Shown piece by piece: positions 1-10,224 of a DNA stretch of 64,000 nt; within the stretch, counting starts at the first letter, position 1; every line of letters starts with the position of its first letter. The notes under the pieces are model-generated. The model searched no databases. It had not been told where the DNA came from and worked only from the letters and a program-made list of their open reading frames with translations. Made by a program: the position numbers and the translations under genes. Origin of the DNA: an uncultured Bacteroidota bacterium (GTDB lineage: Bacteria; Bacteroidota; Bacteroidia; Flavobacteriales; Flavobacteriaceae); assembly GCA_902581145.1 (NCBI GenBank), contig CACHNE010000009.1, forward strand, positions 1-64,000. Direction: 5' to 3'.

Positions 1-2704
1 TAGCTGTGTGAAGATTAATTCTAAATTCTTGACCAGCAGCTTGATTTATCACTAATGGAATCACAGCATTTTCCATGGCTGACAGTGGCAAGTTTTGATG
101 CTCAAGGCTCACCCCGTCGTCTCCTTCAATCAGTCTTGAAGCTATTTCAGCACCCTGGTAATAGTTCCCAACGTCATAAGTTTGGTCTAAACCTAAAGTC
201 ATATTTTCTTTGAACCTAATATGAGTTTGCTCAATAAACGCATCGTTATTGTAGAGCACTAGATAAATCTCAGTGTTTTCCATCACATCACCAACAACAA
301 AGTCATCTGTTCCCGTTGTTGTTTGCATTGATGTTTTAAAAGAGATATCTGCAGCACTTGAACTCTCAGCTGCAACCATAAACCCTTGACCAGGAGCGAT
401 ATATACCGCTTCATTTCCATCATATGAGTCATAACCTGCACCACCGGACTTGTTAGGGTTCCACCCATAAACAGCTCCATACGAACCCTGATCCAATATA
501 GAATTGTCAGTAACATTTTCAGTTAAGAAACTGACAAGGTTTAGGAATGATGGATATGGGTTAGATACTAAGTTCCATCTTCTCCCAGAAGCACTATTAT
601 TAATAACTGATTCACTAACAGTTGCTGTGGGTATTGTTCCTGTAAAATCTAATACACCACCTGATGAGCCTATTGCTACGTGCGCCATTTGATAACCCTT
701 TCCAGGGTCAAAAGCAGTTGAATTATTAACAACTGAAGTTGAATTATAATTAGTCCAACTATCAGCAGAATTATCATAAGATCCGATTGCATATGTTGTC
801 GGAGAGCTTCCGTTGGTTGCTAATCTGCCGGAATTTGCAGTTATGAATGCACTAATATAATTATTACCTCCAACGGGCGAGCCAATTAAATCCCATTCTA
901 ATCCAGCCGCATCAACTATGTTAACATAACGCTTGTAAGTTATATCTCCTGTTGGAGTGCCAGCAACTTTTATAGCAGCAAAATTTTGAGAATCAGAATT
1001 CAGTTTTACAGTTCCGTTATTTGTAAAATTTGCAGCAACTGTCAGTGAACCACTTTTAGCAATTGTAAGACTAGCTCCGCTATTTATTGTTATGTTGTTA
1101 ATTTCTTCGTCTCCTGTTATAACGATATTATCAGGGCTTGAAATCGTCAAATTATCTCCCGAACCAAGAGAATTGTTCCAGGCGGTTGAAGTTTTGGCTC
1201 CTGGGGAACCATATTCAGAATAAGAGGCCTGCCAACTTGCTGCATAATAATTATTATTTCCGTCGATTAACTCTAACGATTTGAAGGAGTCGTCAGGATC
1301 AGTTGGCCACGGAGAATTCTCATCATAATCGACTTGGTCGACTATATTGCCCGAAGCATCTTTTAAAATTACTGAGTCACCCCCATTATTAAGAGCACCG
1401 TTATAGTTGCCAGAACCTGGGTCATAGTCAGCGCTAAATTGTGCTGTTCCGACTCCGTTAACTACAACCGTAAAATATGAGGTTGCAGAAATTGATGTTG
1501 ATCCCGGAAATGTTGCCATTATATTAGGGCCGTTGTCAACAATTGTATAGCCCGAAACATCAATTGCTGAAGCTGTTGGATTGTATAATTCTACCCACTC
1601 CCAATCAGTAGAAGGAGTATTGTAAACAATCTCGGTTATTTGAATTGCATTAGCAGTAGTTGCATTGCCGGTTTGGACCGTACCATTTGTTTTAAAATCA
1701 ATATCGCTTCCTGAGTTGGTATAAGGAAAAATTTCAAAATACCAGGACGCTGAAACTCCTAAGTTTGAAAAAGAAGTTGTGCCAACACCATGATTTATAT
1801 TGATTGATACTCTATTATCTGAGGCATCGCTATCATCAGCAATTGCGGTTCCATCTACAGGGTCAGCTATTGAGCTATCTTTTTCACCAACTATCAAATA
1901 CTTGGAAGGGGCTTGATCTCCGGCCACAGCATCTGTCCATGTCAAAGTAATTTTCTCATGAGTTACAGAAGCAGATAGTCCTGTGGGATGATTGGTGGGC
2001 TCTGAATCAACCGAAGGTGTTCCGTCTTGTTGAATAATAATATTATCTAAATAAATACCTTCATCATTAGAAGTAAGATTATTAAATTGAAGCTTAATGT
2101 CAAGGGTAGATGCAGAGTTCAAATTAATATTACTCTTAGTGAATGTTGCAAAATCACTACTGGAAACTTGACATCCCTGAGACCCAGTCCCAGTAGTAAT
2201 TGCTGGTAAAGTCGTACCTGCACCACAGTTTCCTCCTCCATCAAAATCAGTGTCTAAGGCAGCAGGTTCGTTTGAGTTACTAGAATCTCCTTGTGGTACC
2301 ATCTGAACCCACATGAGATTTTGATAGGCTCCTCCATCCAAAGAATAAGTTATCAATAATTCATCTGTTGAATCCCAATCGTTATAATGAGTAGTCAACA
2401 TATCAATAGAGAAATTAAAAGTCGAGGAACCATTTACATTAATCTGATCCAATGTAATGCTTGGGTTTCCTGATATGTCTTCAGCAGCCCAATAATAACC
2501 ATCTTCATTGGAAACACCGCCAATATTATAATTGGTTCTGTTAAACACATCAGTCCAATTACTACCTGTTGTAGTAGAGGGAGTATATCCGTCTCCCGCT
2601 GTCTCAAAATTAATGGTGGTAGTTTGGCCTTGAAGATTAAAGCCTAGGTTAAAAAACAAAAACAGCAGGGTCAATAAATTTCTAATTAAGATTGGGTTTT
2701 TCAT
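1..2704 (-). CDS. Secreted multidomain lamin-tail protein (3' end beyond window)
   Basis: The reading frame is open from an ATG at 2704 to the left edge of the window, about 901 codons, so the C-terminus is missing. It starts with a signal peptide (basic start, then a run of Leu/Phe ending near GQT). A beta-rich region follows. Next come a fibronectin type III-like stretch (about 2010-1690) and a lamin-tail domain (about 1640-1300, containing ITEIVYNTP and WVELYNP). Further beta-strand sequence resembles T9SS cargo, including WNLVSNPYPS near 570. The start codon overlaps the stop of the upstream MBL hydrolase gene as ATGA, so the two are probably co-transcribed. In Bacteroidota such proteins are exported and surface attached. 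The precise function is unknown, and a T9SS sorting domain would be expected in the missing part. Confidence 0.8.
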   Translation of the reverse strand, partial: MKNPILIRNLLTLLFLFFNLGFNLQGQTTTINFETAGDGYTPSTTTGSNWTDVFNRTNYNIGGVSNEDGYYWAAEDISGNPSITLDQINVNGSSTFNFSIDMLTTHYNDWDSTDELLITYSLDGGAYQNLMWVQMVPQGDSSNSNEPAALDTDFDGGGNCGAGTTLPAITTGTGSQGCQVSSSDFATFTKSNINLNSASTLDIKLQFNNLTSNDEGIYLDNIIIQQDGTPSVDSEPTNHPTGLSASVTHEKITLTWTDAVAGDQAPSKYLIVGEKDSSIADPVDGTAIADDSDASDNRVSININHGVGTTSFSNLGVSASWYFEIFPYTNSGSDIDFKTNGTVQTGNATTANAIQITEIVYNTPSTDWEWVELYNPTASAIDVSGYTIVDNGPNIMATFPGSTSISATSYFTVVVNGVGTAQFSADYDPGSGNYNGALNNGGDSVILKDASGNIVDQVDYDENSPWPTDPDDSFKSLELIDGNNNYYAASWQASYSEYGSPGAKTSTAWNNSLGSGDNLTISSPDNIVITGDEEINNITINSGASLTIAKSGSLTVAANFTNNGTVKLNSDSQNFAAIKVAGTPTGDITYKRYVNIVDAAGLEWDLIGSPVGGNNYISAFITANSGRLATNGSSPTTYAIGSYDNSADSWTNYNSTSVVNNSTAFDPGKGYQMAHVAIGSSGGVLDFTGTIPTATVSESVINNSASGRRWNLVSNPYPSFLNLVSFLTENVTDNSILDQGSYGAVYGWNPNKSGGAGYDSYDGNEAVYIAPGQGFMVAAESSSAADISFKTSMQTTTGTDDFVVGDVMENTEIYLVLYNNDAFIEQTHIRFKENMTLGLDQTYDVGNYYQGAEIASRLIEGDDGVSLEHQNLPLSAMENAVIPLVINQAAGQEFRINLHTA

Positions 2705-3552
2705 AATTCAAGCAATTTAATTTTTTTATTTAAACGAATTCCTCCATCCGTTTTTTGTAGCGAACCAAGCTCTACAAAAGAGTCGTGTTCAAAAAATAAA
2801 AATACATTATTTTCATGGCAAAAATTTAAGAATAAATCTTTTTCTTTCAAAGAGATTAAAGGCCTTATGTCATAACCGGGAATATAAGGCAAAGGAACAT
2901 GACCATGCGTGGGCACAAGGTCAGCAGCAAAGGCAATTTTTTGACCCTTGTAGTTAATAACCGGAATCATTTGTTTTTCAGTATGGCCGTCCACAAATAA
3001 TACGTCAAAACCCAACTTGGTTTTGGTCAAATAATTATCTAGATCTTTTTCTAAATAATTTAATTGACCAGACTCGATTATAGGATTAATGTTTTCTTTT
3101 AAAAAAGAAGCGCTTTCTCTTTTATTTGGATCTGTTGCCCAATCCCAATGCCCCTTGTTGCTCCAATATTTTGCGTTTTTAAAAGTTATTTCAAGGTAGT
3201 TTTTACCAGACCAAACCACTCCGCCCCCACAATGATCAAAATGAAGATGAGTGAGAAAAACATCAGTAACATCATCAGGGTGAAACCCGTGTTTTTTTAA
3301 AGAGGACTCAAGGGTGTCTTTCCCCCATCGATAATAATAACCAAAGAATTTTTTACTTTGCTTATCACCCATGCCTGTATCAATTAAGATAAGCCGATTA
3401 CCTTCTTCAATAAGTAAACATCGCGCAGCAATTTTTACCATATTATTATTGTCGGCTGGGTTGGTTTTTTGCCAGATCGATTTTGGAACAACACCAAACA
3501 TGGCGCCTCCATCTAGCATAAAATTACCGGCAATAATGGGATATAAATTCAA
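2701..3552 (-). CDS. MBL-fold metallo-hydrolase
   Basis: This 283-residue protein has the metallo-beta-lactamase fold signature THLHFDHCGG, with His102, His104, Asp106 and His107 as likely zinc ligands. Later ligand candidates are the His of VDGHTEK, the Asp of FAADLVPTHGH and the His of FFEHDSF. The family hydrolyses varied substrates, including lactones, thioesters and phosphodiesters, and the sequence does not reveal which. There is no signal peptide, so it is probably cytoplasmic. The start is TTG at 3552, and no closer ATG would keep the N-terminal strand. It is divergent from the permease gene, with only 44 bases between. It overlaps the following secreted-protein gene by 4 bases. Confidence 0.9.
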   Translation of the reverse strand: MNLYPIIAGNFMLDGGAMFGVVPKSIWQKTNPADNNNMVKIAARCLLIEEGNRLILIDTGMGDKQSKKFFGYYYRWGKDTLESSLKKHGFHPDDVTDVFLTHLHFDHCGGGVVWSGKNYLEITFKNAKYWSNKGHWDWATDPNKRESASFLKENINPIIESGQLNYLEKDLDNYLTKTKLGFDVLFVDGHTEKQMIPVINYKGQKIAFAADLVPTHGHVPLPYIPGYDIRPLISLKEKDLFLNFCHENNVFLFFEHDSFVELGSLQKTDGGIRLNKKIKLLEL

Positions 3553-3596
3553 GTGAAAATATTATTAACTATATTTAATAAATATAAAACAATATT

Positions 3597-5765
3597 TTGA
3601 AGAAACTAGAAAGAACCTTATCGTTGCCAGGAGCTATTGCGGTAAGTATTGGCGGAATGTTAAGCGGGATATTTGTTCTTCCTGGATTAGCCGTTGGAAT
3701 CACCGGCTCATCTGTTTGGCTGGCATTTTTAGTAGCTGCACTATGCATTCTTCCAGCCGTTCTTTCAAAGTCTGAGCTAGGTACAGCAATGCCAAAATCA
3801 GGGGGAACCTATGTTTATATCGAAAGAGCTTTTGGTCCACTTTTCGGAACCATTGCAGGAATAGGCCTTTGGTTGTCGCTGCTTCTAAAAAGTGCTTTTT
3901 CATTAGTTGGACTAAGCGCATATTTGTACGTGGTTGTAAATATTGATGAAGCTTATACTAAAGCAATTGCCTTATTAGCTCTGCTGCTGATATTTTTGCT
4001 AAACGTTTTTGGTTTAAAGAAAGTAGAAAAAACACAATTGTTTATAGTTTCCACGAGTATTGTTTCACTGATTGTAATAATTGCTCTTGGCCTAACTTCT
4101 TTTGACACAAAGCTAACTGAGCCCGTTTTTTCTGATGGCACAAATGGATTTATTGCTGGAGTGGCGTTTTTATACATTTCATATGCAGGGGTAACAAAAA
4201 TTGCTGCCATTGCTGGGGAAATAACCAACCCATCAAAAAACCTTCCTTTAACAATGATAATTTCATTGTTTCTTATAACCACGATATATTGCTTAGTGGC
4301 ACTTGCTTTGGTAGGAAATGTAGAGGCTTCAATTTTGGCAACGGATATCAAACCAATACACACACTGTTTCAAAAAATCGGTGGAGACACTTTCGGTTTA
4401 ATAGCAGGGGTGGTCGGGGCGCTAACGCTTTTATCAATGGCAAACTCTGGCGTTTTAGCCTCTTCAAGGTTTCCTTTTGCTATGTCTAAAGACGGCCTGC
4501 TTCCAGGCTATTTGGCAGGAATTAACTCAAGGTTTATGACGCCTGTTTCAGCAATCCTTACAACATCAACCCTTATTGCGCTAGCAATTATTTTCTTAGA
4601 TGTGGTTAAGATTGCAAAATTAGCAAGTGCATTTAAAGTCTTAATGTTTATTTTCAACGAACTTACAGTCATTGTTTTAAGAGAAACAAATGCACAATGG
4701 TACAAACCAACCTTTAAATCTCCAATGTATCCTTATGTACAGATTTTTGGAATTTTAAGTGGCATCGTATTGTTGGTTTTTCTAGGGGTAATGCCTGTAG
4801 TCTCTGTAATAGGAGTTGTAATTTTAGGGTTCTTAATATTTTTAGTTTACGGGAGTAAATCCGACAGAAGCGGGGTTGCTTCAAGCTATGGTATTCTTTC
4901 TTTTTTCAGAAAAGACGCTTCAAAAATTAGAGAATATTCAGAAGAAACAATAAACACAGAAGACGCAATAACTACTAAAGCTGAAGTTGTTGTTCCTTTA
5001 CTTGGCGAGGAAACTTCACCAGAAACATTGGTTGAAATGGCAGCAGCTCTAAAAAGCACAAACGAGGTTCAAGCTTTTGACATAACGGAAGTACCAAACC
5101 AAACAGACTCATCGGTCTTCATGGAAGATTCACCCGAGTCAACTTCTCTAAAAAGAAGAATAAAACGGCTTGCAGACTCAAAAGATCTTAATGTTGGTTT
5201 TGAGGCTGTAGTTACATATGAACTATCCCAAACCATAAACAAGCTCAGTTCACAGGAAAGCTGTGAGTGGTTGGTCATGGGTTGGGGAGCAAGACCAAAT
5301 TCGGGAATATTCATCAGCAATCCGATTGGTTGGTTGCTTGCAAACATTAATTCAAACCTAGCCCTATTTAAAGATAATGGCGCTAGGTACATAGGCAAGG
5401 TTGTGCTTGCACTAAGACCAGGAAGAAAGGATAAAAACTTTATAGGCATAGCAAACAATATCTGTAAGCACTATGGAGCTACACTAACGCTATTGCATGT
5501 TGTGCCAGAAAACAGCAGAACCACAGAGACAATTAAACACAGATCAGAGGAAAAACTAAAACAATCAAGGGTAAAAGCCAGAGTTGAGGTAGTAAAAAGT
5601 GACAAGCCTGTTGAAACAATTTCAGAAATTTCAGCAAGCTATGACTTATTGATTCTTGGAACCCCGGAAAAGGATAACTGGATTAAGGTTTTATTTGGAG
5701 GCGGAAAAGACAAGTTCACAGAAAGAGCAGCTTGTTCGGTTTTAAGAATCACCCTTAAGGACTAG
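3597..5765 (+). CDS. APC-family amino acid permease fused to universal stress protein domains
   Basis: This 722-residue inner-membrane protein begins with about twelve hydrophobic segments over residues 1-430. The opening [18 protein letters not shown] pattern is typical of APC-superfamily amino acid/polyamine transporters. A soluble tail (about residues 460-722) carries two USP-like units, the second with [14 protein letters not shown] and a terminal LLILGTPEK nucleotide-fold motif. APC-USP fusions are known. The tail is thought to bind nucleotide and regulate transport, but this is inferred here. The start is TTG at 3597. The 3' end overlaps the convergent lepA by 4 bases. The substrate cannot be told from sequence. 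Confidence 0.9.
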   Translation: MKKLERTLSLPGAIAVSIGGMLSGIFVLPGLAVGITGSSVWLAFLVAALCILPAVLSKSELGTAMPKSGGTYVYIERAFGPLFGTIAGIGLWLSLLLKSAFSLVGLSAYLYVVVNIDEAYTKAIALLALLLIFLLNVFGLKKVEKTQLFIVSTSIVSLIVIIALGLTSFDTKLTEPVFSDGTNGFIAGVAFLYISYAGVTKIAAIAGEITNPSKNLPLTMIISLFLITTIYCLVALALVGNVEASILATDIKPIHTLFQKIGGDTFGLIAGVVGALTLLSMANSGVLASSRFPFAMSKDGLLPGYLAGINSRFMTPVSAILTTSTLIALAIIFLDVVKIAKLASAFKVLMFIFNELTVIVLRETNAQWYKPTFKSPMYPYVQIFGILSGIVLLVFLGVMPVVSVIGVVILGFLIFLVYGSKSDRSGVASSYGILSFFRKDASKIREYSEETINTEDAITTKAEVVVPLLGEETSPETLVEMAAALKSTNEVQAFDITEVPNQTDSSVFMEDSPESTSLKRRIKRLADSKDLNVGFEAVVTYELSQTINKLSSQESCEWLVMGWGARPNSGIFISNPIGWLLANINSNLALFKDNGARYIGKVVLALRPGRKDKNFIGIANNICKHYGATLTLLHVVPENSRTTETIKHRSEEKLKQSRVKARVEVVKSDKPVETISEISASYDLLILGTPEKDNWIKVLFGGGKDKFTERAACSVLRITLKD

Positions 5766-7558
5766 TCGTTTAGTTTTAGTACAGCCATAAAAGCTTCTTG
5801 AGGAATTTCAACACTACCAACTTGACGCATTCTTTTCTTTCCTTTTTTCTGGTTTTCTAAAAGCTTTCTTTTTCTAGTTATGTCCCCACCATAACATTTT
5901 GCAGTTACATCTTTTCGGACCGCCTTTATTGTTTCCCTGGCGATTATCTTAGTGCCAATCGCCGCTTGTATTGGAACGTCAAATTGCTGTCTAGGAATTA
6001 ACTCCTTAAGCTTCTCACAGATTTTTTTACCCATCCTATATGCGTTGTCTGTGTGAATAAGAGCAGACAAAGCATCAATAGGTTTTCCGTTTAAAAGTAT
6101 ATCAACCCTTACCAGCTTAGACTGTTGAAGTCCGATAGGGGAGTAGTCAAAAGAGGCATAACCTTTTGAGACAGTTTTTAATCTATCATAGAAATCAAAA
6201 ACAATTTCTGCCAAAGGCATGTCAAAAATTAGTTCAACTCTGGTTGTTGTTAAATAAGTTTGGCTTTTAATCACCCCTCTTTTTTCTATACACAAAGACA
6301 TAACATTTCCAATAAAATCAGACTTTGTAATAACAGCAGCTTTAATAAAAGGTTCTTCAACCCTATCAAGAGACGAAGGGTCTGGTAAATCTGAAGGATT
6401 GTTTACAAGTATAATATTATTAGGTTGTTTTTTGGAATAAGCGTGATAAGAAACGTTTGGAACAGTGGTAATTACGGTCATTCCAAATTCTCTTTCAAGC
6501 CTTTCTTGTACAATTTCCATATGAAGCATTCCAAGAAACCCACACCTGAAACCAAACCCAAGTGCAGCAGAACTTTCTGGTATAAAGACAAGTGAGGCAT
6601 CGTTTAGTTGTAGTTTTTCCATAGCCCCTCTTAGCTCCTCATAATCCTCCGTATCAACAGGGTAAATACCGGCGAAAACCATTGGTTTTACATCTTCAAA
6701 ACCAGAAATTGCGTCCACGGTTGGCTTTTCAAAATCCGTTATTGTATCACCCACTTTAACTTCTTTAGCCTCCTTAATTCCGGTGATTAAATATCCAACA
6801 TCTCCAGCAAATATTTCTTGTTTTGGGCTTTGCTTTAGATTAAGCGTTCCCACTTCATCAGCACCATAAGCCTTGTTGGTAGCTAAAAATTTTATTTTTT
6901 GATTCTTTTTAATTGAACCATCAATAACCCTAAAGTAAGTCTCAATTCCTCTAAAAGGATTATATACAGAATCAAAAATTAAAGCCTGTAATGGTTTTGA
7001 GGCGTCCCCACTTGGACAAGGTACACGATCGATTATAGCCTCAAGAATATTTTCAATTCCAAGGCCCGTTTTTGCACTTGCTGGAATAACTTCTTCAGCA
7101 TTGCAGCCAAGCAGATCAACGATATCGTCTGTTACCTCCTGTGGGTTGGCACTTGGTAAATCTACTTTATTCAATACAGGAATTATTTCAAGGTCATTTT
7201 CTAGAGCAAGGTATAGGTTAGAAATAGTTTGAGCTTGTATGCTCTGCGCAGCATCTACAACAAGTAAAGCTCCTTCACAGGCCGCAATTGACCTTGAAAC
7301 TTCATATGAAAAATCAACATGTCCTGGTGTATCAATAAGATTTAACACAAAATCCTCTCCATTGTGGGTGTAATACATCTGTATTGCATGGGACTTTATT
7401 GTAATACCTCTTTCTCTCTCAAGATCCATATCGTCTAAAAGTTGATCTTGTTTTTCACGATCTGTAATAGCACCCGTAAACTCTAAAAGCCTATCAGCAA
7501 GCGTGCTTTTGCCGTGATCAATATGCGCGATAATGCAAAAATTCCTAATATTTTTCAT
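5762..7558 (-). CDS. lepA: Elongation factor 4 (LepA), ribosome back-translocase GTPase
   Basis: This 598-residue translational GTPase has the usual length for LepA. G1 is AHIDHGKST near residue 11, G3 is [12 protein letters not shown] and G4 is NKVDLP. The C-terminal unit unique to EF4, with [17 protein letters not shown], is present, which separates it from EF-G and TypA. It acts on the ribosome in the cytoplasm and is thought to rescue stalled or mistranslocated complexes. The ATG at 7558 lies 17 bases downstream of a candidate TAnnTTTG box on the minus strand. The gene is convergent with the permease gene and divergent from dus. Confidence 0.98.
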   Translation of the reverse strand: MKNIRNFCIIAHIDHGKSTLADRLLEFTGAITDREKQDQLLDDMDLERERGITIKSHAIQMYYTHNGEDFVLNLIDTPGHVDFSYEVSRSIAACEGALLVVDAAQSIQAQTISNLYLALENDLEIIPVLNKVDLPSANPQEVTDDIVDLLGCNAEEVIPASAKTGLGIENILEAIIDRVPCPSGDASKPLQALIFDSVYNPFRGIETYFRVIDGSIKKNQKIKFLATNKAYGADEVGTLNLKQSPKQEIFAGDVGYLITGIKEAKEVKVGDTITDFEKPTVDAISGFEDVKPMVFAGIYPVDTEDYEELRGAMEKLQLNDASLVFIPESSAALGFGFRCGFLGMLHMEIVQERLEREFGMTVITTVPNVSYHAYSKKQPNNIILVNNPSDLPDPSSLDRVEEPFIKAAVITKSDFIGNVMSLCIEKRGVIKSQTYLTTTRVELIFDMPLAEIVFDFYDRLKTVSKGYASFDYSPIGLQQSKLVRVDILLNGKPIDALSALIHTDNAYRMGKKICEKLKELIPRQQFDVPIQAAIGTKIIARETIKAVRKDVTAKCYGGDITRKRKLLENQKKGKKRMRQVGSVEIPQEAFMAVLKLND

Positions 7559-7575
7559 CAGTTAACTCGAGAGAA

Positions 7576-7583
7576 CAAAAGTA
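7576..7583 (-). promoter_or_regulatory. Candidate -7 box for lepA
   Basis: Read on the minus strand the bases are TACTTTTG, a match to the Bacteroidota -7 consensus TAnnTTTG. The box ends 17 bases before the lepA ATG. No clear TTG -33 element was seen at the usual distance. Confidence 0.5.
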
Positions 7584-7623
7584 AGTAAAAATTATCGTTA
7601 AAGGACTATATAAAAGACTTGGT

Positions 7624-7631
7624 TATCTTTG
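7624..7631 (+). promoter_or_regulatory. Candidate -7 box for dus
   Basis: TATCTTTG followed by C matches the Bacteroidota -7 consensus TAnnTTTG. It lies 19 bases before the proposed TTG start of dus. The -33 element is weak or absent. Confidence 0.55.
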
Positions 7632-7650
7632 CACAAACAAACAGTTCGAC

Positions 7651-8640
7651 TTGGTAAAAATAGGAGACATTGAATTAGGAGACTTCCCTTTGTTGCTTGC
7701 ACCTATGGAAGATGTGAGCGACCCACCATTTAGGGCTCTCTGCAAAGAGCACGGGGCGGATGTAGTTTATACTGAGTTTATTTCTTCTGAAGGACTGATA
7801 AGGGACGCAGCAAAAAGCGTTGTAAAACTTGATATATACGAGAAAGAGCGACCAGTTGGGATACAAATTTTTGGAGCAAATTTAGATTCAATGCTTCAGG
7901 CGGTTGACATAGTTGAAAAGTCCAACCCTGATATCATCGATATTAACTATGGTTGTCCTGTAAAAAAAGTAGTTTCTAAAGGAGCTGGAGCTGGAATACT
8001 AAAAGACATATGTTTGATGGAAAGTCTTACAAAGGCAATTGTTGAGAGGACAAATCTTCCTGTTACAGTAAAGACAAGGCTTGGGTGGGACCATGATTCA
8101 ATCAAAATAGTTGAAGTAGCAGAAAGACTTCAAGATATTGGCTGCAAAGCAATTGCCATTCACGGAAGAACTCGCTCTCAAATGTATAAAGGAGATGCAG
8201 ACTGGAGCTATATAGAAAAAGTAAAAAACAACCCCAGGATGCATATTCCGGTCTTTGCAAATGGTGATATAAACACACCTGAAAGAGCAATGCATATCAG
8301 AGACAGCCTTGGTTTGGACGGAGCAATGATAGGGAGGGCTTCAATAGGAAACCCATGGTTTTTTAATGAGGTTAAACATTACTTTGAAACAGGTTTGCAC
8401 AAAGAACCCGCCTCTATAAAAGAAAGAGCTGCTGTTGCAAAACGCCATTTAGAAATGTCTGTTGCATGGAAGGGTGAAAAGTTGGGTGTTTATGAAACAA
8501 GAAGACACTATTCAAATTATTTTAAGGGAATCGAGAATTTTAAACCCTACAGACAAAGACTTGTTACAACCGAGACTTCATACGAAGTATATGAGATTCT
8601 TGATTCTATTTCCGAGAAATTTGCTCAATATTCTTTTTAA
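7651..8640 (+). CDS. dusB: tRNA-dihydrouridine synthase (DusB-like)
   Basis: This 329-residue protein is a flavin-dependent Dus enzyme that reduces uridines in the tRNA D-loop. It shows LLAPMEDVSDPPFRALC at the N-terminus (FMN barrel strand 1) and YTEFISSEGL. The signature DINYGCPVKKVVSKGAGAG holds the catalytic Cys. Further motifs are VKTRLGW, AIHGRTRSQMYKG and the FANGDINTP/GAMIGRASIGNPW phosphate-binding motifs. Length and motifs fit DusB. The start is TTG at 7651, because this codon directly follows the candidate promoter and opens the first beta strand. Its 3' end overlaps the convergent permease gene by 35 bases. Confidence 0.95.
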   Translation: MVKIGDIELGDFPLLLAPMEDVSDPPFRALCKEHGADVVYTEFISSEGLIRDAAKSVVKLDIYEKERPVGIQIFGANLDSMLQAVDIVEKSNPDIIDINYGCPVKKVVSKGAGAGILKDICLMESLTKAIVERTNLPVTVKTRLGWDHDSIKIVEVAERLQDIGCKAIAIHGRTRSQMYKGDADWSYIEKVKNNPRMHIPVFANGDINTPERAMHIRDSLGLDGAMIGRASIGNPWFFNEVKHYFETGLHKEPASIKERAAVAKRHLEMSVAWKGEKLGVYETRRHYSNYFKGIENFKPYRQRLVTTETSYEVYEILDSISEKFAQYSF

Positions 8641-9793
8641 CATAAAAAGAAACGACAGTAGAGGTAAAGCCTCCTAATACACATACCGTAAATAGGACCG
8701 TTAAAAAGTTTTCAAACTCGAACTCAACCGGATATGCCAAAGAAGGGGTAATCATAAACAGGGAAAAGGTTTGCTGTAAAAAAATCAGTAAAACCCCAAC
8801 TACAAGGCCAATAATACATCCAACGAATGAGATTAAACCACCTTGATAAAAGAAAATTTTACTCACCTGCTTTTTTGTTAAACCCAAAACTAGAAGTGTG
8901 TGAAGATTACCTTTTTTTTCTATAACCATCATCATCAAAGCTCCAAACATATTAAACAAAGCCACAACCACGATTAATGAAAAGATTAAATAAATTGCGA
9001 ATTGTTCAGTGTTAAGCATCTTATATATCGTTCTGTTTTGTTGCACCCTGTTCTCAGCCAAAAACTGAGGCCCAAAAAAAGAAGTAACTCTTTCAGCAGA
9101 AATATTATTTTGATATATATCAATTGAACCAACATTTTTTGGATCTACATCAAAAAGATTTTTAACGAGATCAATATCTGCAAAAACAAGACGATTATTT
9201 AATTCCTCGTTAAGAGTAAAAATTCCAGAAGCCATAACATTTGTCGACTTTAAAATATCTCTTTCCGAAAATATCTGACCCTTGCCGGCCCTTGGAGCAT
9301 AAAGCTTAATTGGGTTTACTGCATCAAAAGTGCTAACACCAAGATCATACGCAGCTCCCAAACCAACAACAACCTCATTGCTTTCTAAATTAAACCAACG
9401 CCCCTGATAAAGCATCGAGTCAACACTTCTTTTAGGAAATCCTTGGTCAACACCACGAAGAGTTACAATCCGGGTATTTTCATTCATTGAAAAGAGAGTT
9501 TTGTCTTCATATGAAAGACTATATGAAATATTTTCATCTTCTAAAAAAGATTTTATCTTTTCAGTAAATTCAAAAGACTTTCCTTTTGCAGAGGTGATTT
9601 TTAGTTCCGGTGAAACAAAGGAAACAAATTCAAGGCTGTAATTTTTTAAGCCGCTAAAACCAGACAACACTACAAACATTGCAGCAGAACTCACAATTAC
9701 ACCAACAATTGCGAGAATTGACATATAATTAATAGCAGTGTTCTTACTTTTTGTGAAAAAATACCTTAGCGATATGTGTTTGGAAATACTCAA
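8606..9793 (-). CDS. LolC/LolE-like FtsX-type ABC transporter permease
   Basis: This 395-residue inner-membrane protein has the FtsX/LolCE layout. One N-terminal membrane segment (about residues 25-45) is followed by a large periplasmic MacB-like domain (about 50-260). Three C-terminal membrane segments then appear, the region starting FAIYLIFSLIVVVALFN. By family it would help extract lipoproteins from the inner membrane, but no LolD-type ATPase is adjacent, so this role is inferred. The start is TTG at 9793, 3 bases after the rbfA stop, so it is probably co-transcribed with rbfA. Its 3' end overlaps dus on the other strand. Confidence 0.85.
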   Translation of the reverse strand: MSISKHISLRYFFTKSKNTAINYMSILAIVGVIVSSAAMFVVLSGFSGLKNYSLEFVSFVSPELKITSAKGKSFEFTEKIKSFLEDENISYSLSYEDKTLFSMNENTRIVTLRGVDQGFPKRSVDSMLYQGRWFNLESNEVVVGLGAAYDLGVSTFDAVNPIKLYAPRAGKGQIFSERDILKSTNVMASGIFTLNEELNNRLVFADIDLVKNLFDVDPKNVGSIDIYQNNISAERVTSFFGPQFLAENRVQQNRTIYKMLNTEQFAIYLIFSLIVVVALFNMFGALMMMVIEKKGNLHTLLVLGLTKKQVSKIFFYQGGLISFVGCIIGLVVGVLLIFLQQTFSLFMITPSLAYPVEFEFENFLTVLFTVCVLGGFTSTVVSFYVKKNIEQISRK

Positions 9794-9796
9794 AAA

Positions 9797-10159
9797 CTAT
9801 TTTCTTAGGGGGTTGTCAAAGCCTTTTAAAGAATCTTCAATCTTTTCAATATAGTCTAGCGAATCATCAAGAAAAAATAATAGCTCAGGTACTTTTCTAA
9901 GTTGTTTTTTTGCTTTTTGAGCAACCTCGTGCCTTATTCTAGATGACATTTTCACCACTTCATCCAAGATTTGTTTGGACATTTCAGAGGGAAAGACACT
10001 TAAGAAAACTTTTGCTACAGAAAAATCTACTGTAACTGAAACCTTCGTTACAGACAAGAGAATTCCGTAATTCCCTTCTTTTTTAACCTTGGTTTGTAAA
10101 ATTTCAGCAACATCTTTTTGCAGCAGTTTCGAAACCTTTTTTTGTCTAGTTGTTTCCAT
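9797..10159 (-). CDS. rbfA: Ribosome-binding factor A
   Basis: This 120-residue protein matches RbfA in length and pattern. It has an N-terminal helix METTRQKKVSKLLQKDVAEI, a KH-fold core with VTVDFSVAKVFLSVFP, and a later RIRHEVAQKAKKQLRKVPEL segment followed by LDDSLDYIEKIE. RbfA binds the 30S subunit during 16S rRNA maturation. The ATG at 10159 is supported by a candidate TAATTTTG box 42 bases upstream. The gene leads a two-gene transcript with the LolC/E-like permease and is divergent from the epimerase gene. Confidence 0.96.
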   Translation of the reverse strand: METTRQKKVSKLLQKDVAEILQTKVKKEGNYGILLSVTKVSVTVDFSVAKVFLSVFPSEMSKQILDEVVKMSSRIRHEVAQKAKKQLRKVPELLFFLDDSLDYIEKIEDSLKGFDNPLRK

Positions 10160-10190
10160 TTGATAAAATTAGAACATTTAGGGCGTTTAA

Positions 10191-10220
10191 TTAAACAAAT
10201 ACAAAATTAAACTAAATTTG
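10191..10220 (+). promoter_or_regulatory. Promoter of methylmalonyl-CoA epimerase gene
   Basis: A TTA at 10191 is followed after 19 bases by TAAATTTG (10213-10220), a full match to the -7 consensus with one mismatch in the -33 TTG. Only 4 bases separate the box from the GTG start, so the transcript is probably leaderless or nearly so. Confidence 0.6.
10202..10209 (-). promoter_or_regulatory. Candidate -7 box for rbfA
   Basis: Read on the minus strand this is TAATTTTG, matching TAnnTTTG. It lies just beside the epimerase promoter on the opposite strand, so the two promoters are back to back. Confidence 0.5.
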
Positions 10221-10224
10221 TATT

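Noticed and set aside
504-692. Open frame on the plus strand within the secreted-protein gene region
   Set aside because: It lies in a shadow frame of the long minus-strand gene and shows no family features.
4289-4489. Plus-strand open frame inside the permease gene
   Set aside because: It is a shadow in another frame of the permease, which has clear domain motifs.
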